The notes under the pieces were generated by a model, which saw nothing but the letters and a program-made list of their open reading frames with translations, had not been told where the DNA came from and did no database searches. Below are positions 63,223-64,000 of a stretch of 64,000 nucleotides of DNA, one piece after another. The stretch's first letter is position 1. Every line of letters begins with the position of its first letter. Source of the DNA: Pseudomonas sp. ICMP22404 (GTDB taxonomy: Bacteria; Pseudomonadota; Gammaproteobacteria; Pseudomonadales; Pseudomonadaceae); assembly GCF_006227205.1 (NCBI RefSeq), contig NZ_VCNG01000004.1, positions 372,001 to 436,000 of the forward strand, given 5' to 3'. The translations under genes and the position numbers were made by a program.

Positions 63223-63531
63223 TCAGAACTGCCTCACCAGCGCTGCCGCCAGTATGCCCGCCGCAATCGCCGGCAACGGTTTCTTCAGGACCAGCATGAC
63301 AACTGCCGTGGTGAGCAAGGCCAGGCGTGCGCCGTCATCCCCCTTGACCGCCATCGGTGCCAGGACCGCCACCAATACCGAGCCCGACATGGCGGTGATG
63401 AACTGCTGCACCCGATAGTTGATCGGTACGAACGACATCACGAAAACCCCGCCCCAGCGAGTCGCCAATGTCACGAGTGCCATGATCAGGATGATGACCA
63501 GCGTGCCATACCCCGCCGTTGCGATATTCAT
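63223..63531 (-). CDS. azlD: AzlD-family branched-chain amino acid exporter subunit
   Basis: A 102-residue membrane protein with about four helices (LVIILIMALVTLATRWGGVF; ITAMSGSVLVAVLAPMAV; LALLTTAVVMLVL; LPAIAAGILAAALV). It forms the small subunit of the AzlCD/LIV-E exporter. I chose the ATG at 63531 (MNIATAGYG), which overlaps the azlC stop in ATGA; a longer start at 63549 is less likely. Confidence 0.9.
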   Translation of the reverse strand: MNIATAGYGTLVIILIMALVTLATRWGGVFVMSFVPINYRVQQFITAMSGSVLVAVLAPMAVKGDDGARLALLTTAVVMLVLKKPLPAIAAGILAAALVRQF

Positions 63532-64000
63532 TGTTTTTTCTCCATCCACAACGCGCCCAACAGCCCTCCCGCCAAAGCCCCCACAACGACATGACTGTTA
63601 GCCGGTAAGTACCAGTAAGCCATCAGCGAAGAGCAGGCCGCGACGGTCCAGATGATGAACATGCGCGGGTTCTTCTTCCCGCCCACCACCATCGCCAACA
63701 GGAAACACCCCATCACCATGTCGAGCCCGAAACTGACGGGATTCTGGATGGCGCTGCCAAAATGCAGGCCCAGCCAACTGCCCAGGATCCAGGCGGCCCA
63801 CAGCGCAATACCACCCCCGAACAGCAACCCAAACCCCGGCTTGCCAGCGTTGAACGCTTGCATCGCCATGGCCCAGTTGGCATCGGAGACCACCAGCATC
63901 ACGCCGTAGCGCTTGGCCACCGGCAACTCCCACAGCCATGGGTAGAGCGTCGCGCCCATCAACAGATGCCGGGCGTTGATGGCGAACACGGTGATGATCA
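63528..64000 (-). CDS. azlC: AzlC-family branched-chain amino acid exporter subunit (partial)
   Basis: The C-terminal 156 or so residues of the large AzlCD subunit; the reading frame stays open to the right edge (IITVFAINARHLLMGATLYP), and the family is usually about 230-240 residues. AINARHLLMG and the following helices are typical. An internal GTG at 63989 is not the true start. It would export branched-chain amino acids or analogues with AzlD. Confidence 0.9.
   Translation of the reverse strand, partial: IITVFAINARHLLMGATLYPWLWELPVAKRYGVMLVVSDANWAMAMQAFNAGKPGFGLLFGGGIALWAAWILGSWLGLHFGSAIQNPVSFGLDMVMGCFLLAMVVGGKKNPRMFIIWTVAACSSLMAYWYLPANSHVVVGALAGGLLGALWMEKKQ

Overview
The window is chromosomal DNA of a fluorescent-group Pseudomonas. 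The evidence is the high-GC coding style, many REP/REPIN palindromes typical of the group (two families, GTGGGAGCGAGCC- and GTGGGAGCAAGGC-like), and gene sets such as TamAB, the DUF6124 small proteins, HglS and a GlpSTPQUV-type ABC system. I see no rRNA, tRNA, insertion sequence, prophage or CRISPR array.

Layout. 1-3900: a minus-strand MarR-outer membrane factor-EmrA-EmrB efflux operon behind a paired operator; EmrB runs off the left edge. 4055-9453: tamA-tamB for outer-membrane assembly. 9529-15266: a GNAT, xthA, an NTF2-fold protein with a Tat-exported polysaccharide deacetylase and a divergent LysR gene, then a PstS-OmpA fusion behind a Pho-box-like element. 15290-17040: a REPIN-bounded tandem duplication of a DUF6124 gene with a long leader; the two leader copies show compensatory base changes that support conserved RNA helices. 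17115-24084: M20 peptidase, lipid-type hydrolase, hglS, an orphan T6SS hcp with a sigma-54-type promoter, small unknown genes, and an Att-like ABC system (23014-27220) with a CrtC/AttH-fold lipoprotein. 27466-31601: an OafA-type acyltransferase and a sulfatase-fold phosphotransferase separated by a REPIN tandem array.

31981-50914 is a nearly gapless, largely translationally coupled Wzx/Wzy-type exopolysaccharide operon. Ugd and a UDP-glucuronate 4-epimerase make uronic-acid donors; a WcaJ-type initiator, three glycosyltransferases, Wzy, Wzx, Wza and a GumC/Wzc-like copolymerase build and export the polymer; two deacetylases, a GH39-like protein and three GNAT-fold proteins may tailor it. The CpsD-like partner has lost its Walker A lysine and no Wzb phosphatase is present. 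I could not match the cluster to a named Pseudomonas polysaccharide.

51055-64000: a lipoprotein hydrolase, a second REPIN array, the glycerol-type ABC operon glpSTPQUV (minus strand) with a sigma-54 promoter and a regular TGAAC enhancer array facing an AcoR/DhaR-type activator, a CigR-like protein, an MFS exporter, a 68-residue unknown protein, and azlCD, with azlC cut by the right edge.

The strongest candidates for undescribed biology are the duplicated DUF6124 leader RNA, the exopolysaccharide locus with its degenerate tyrosine-kinase partner, and the glp enhancer array.
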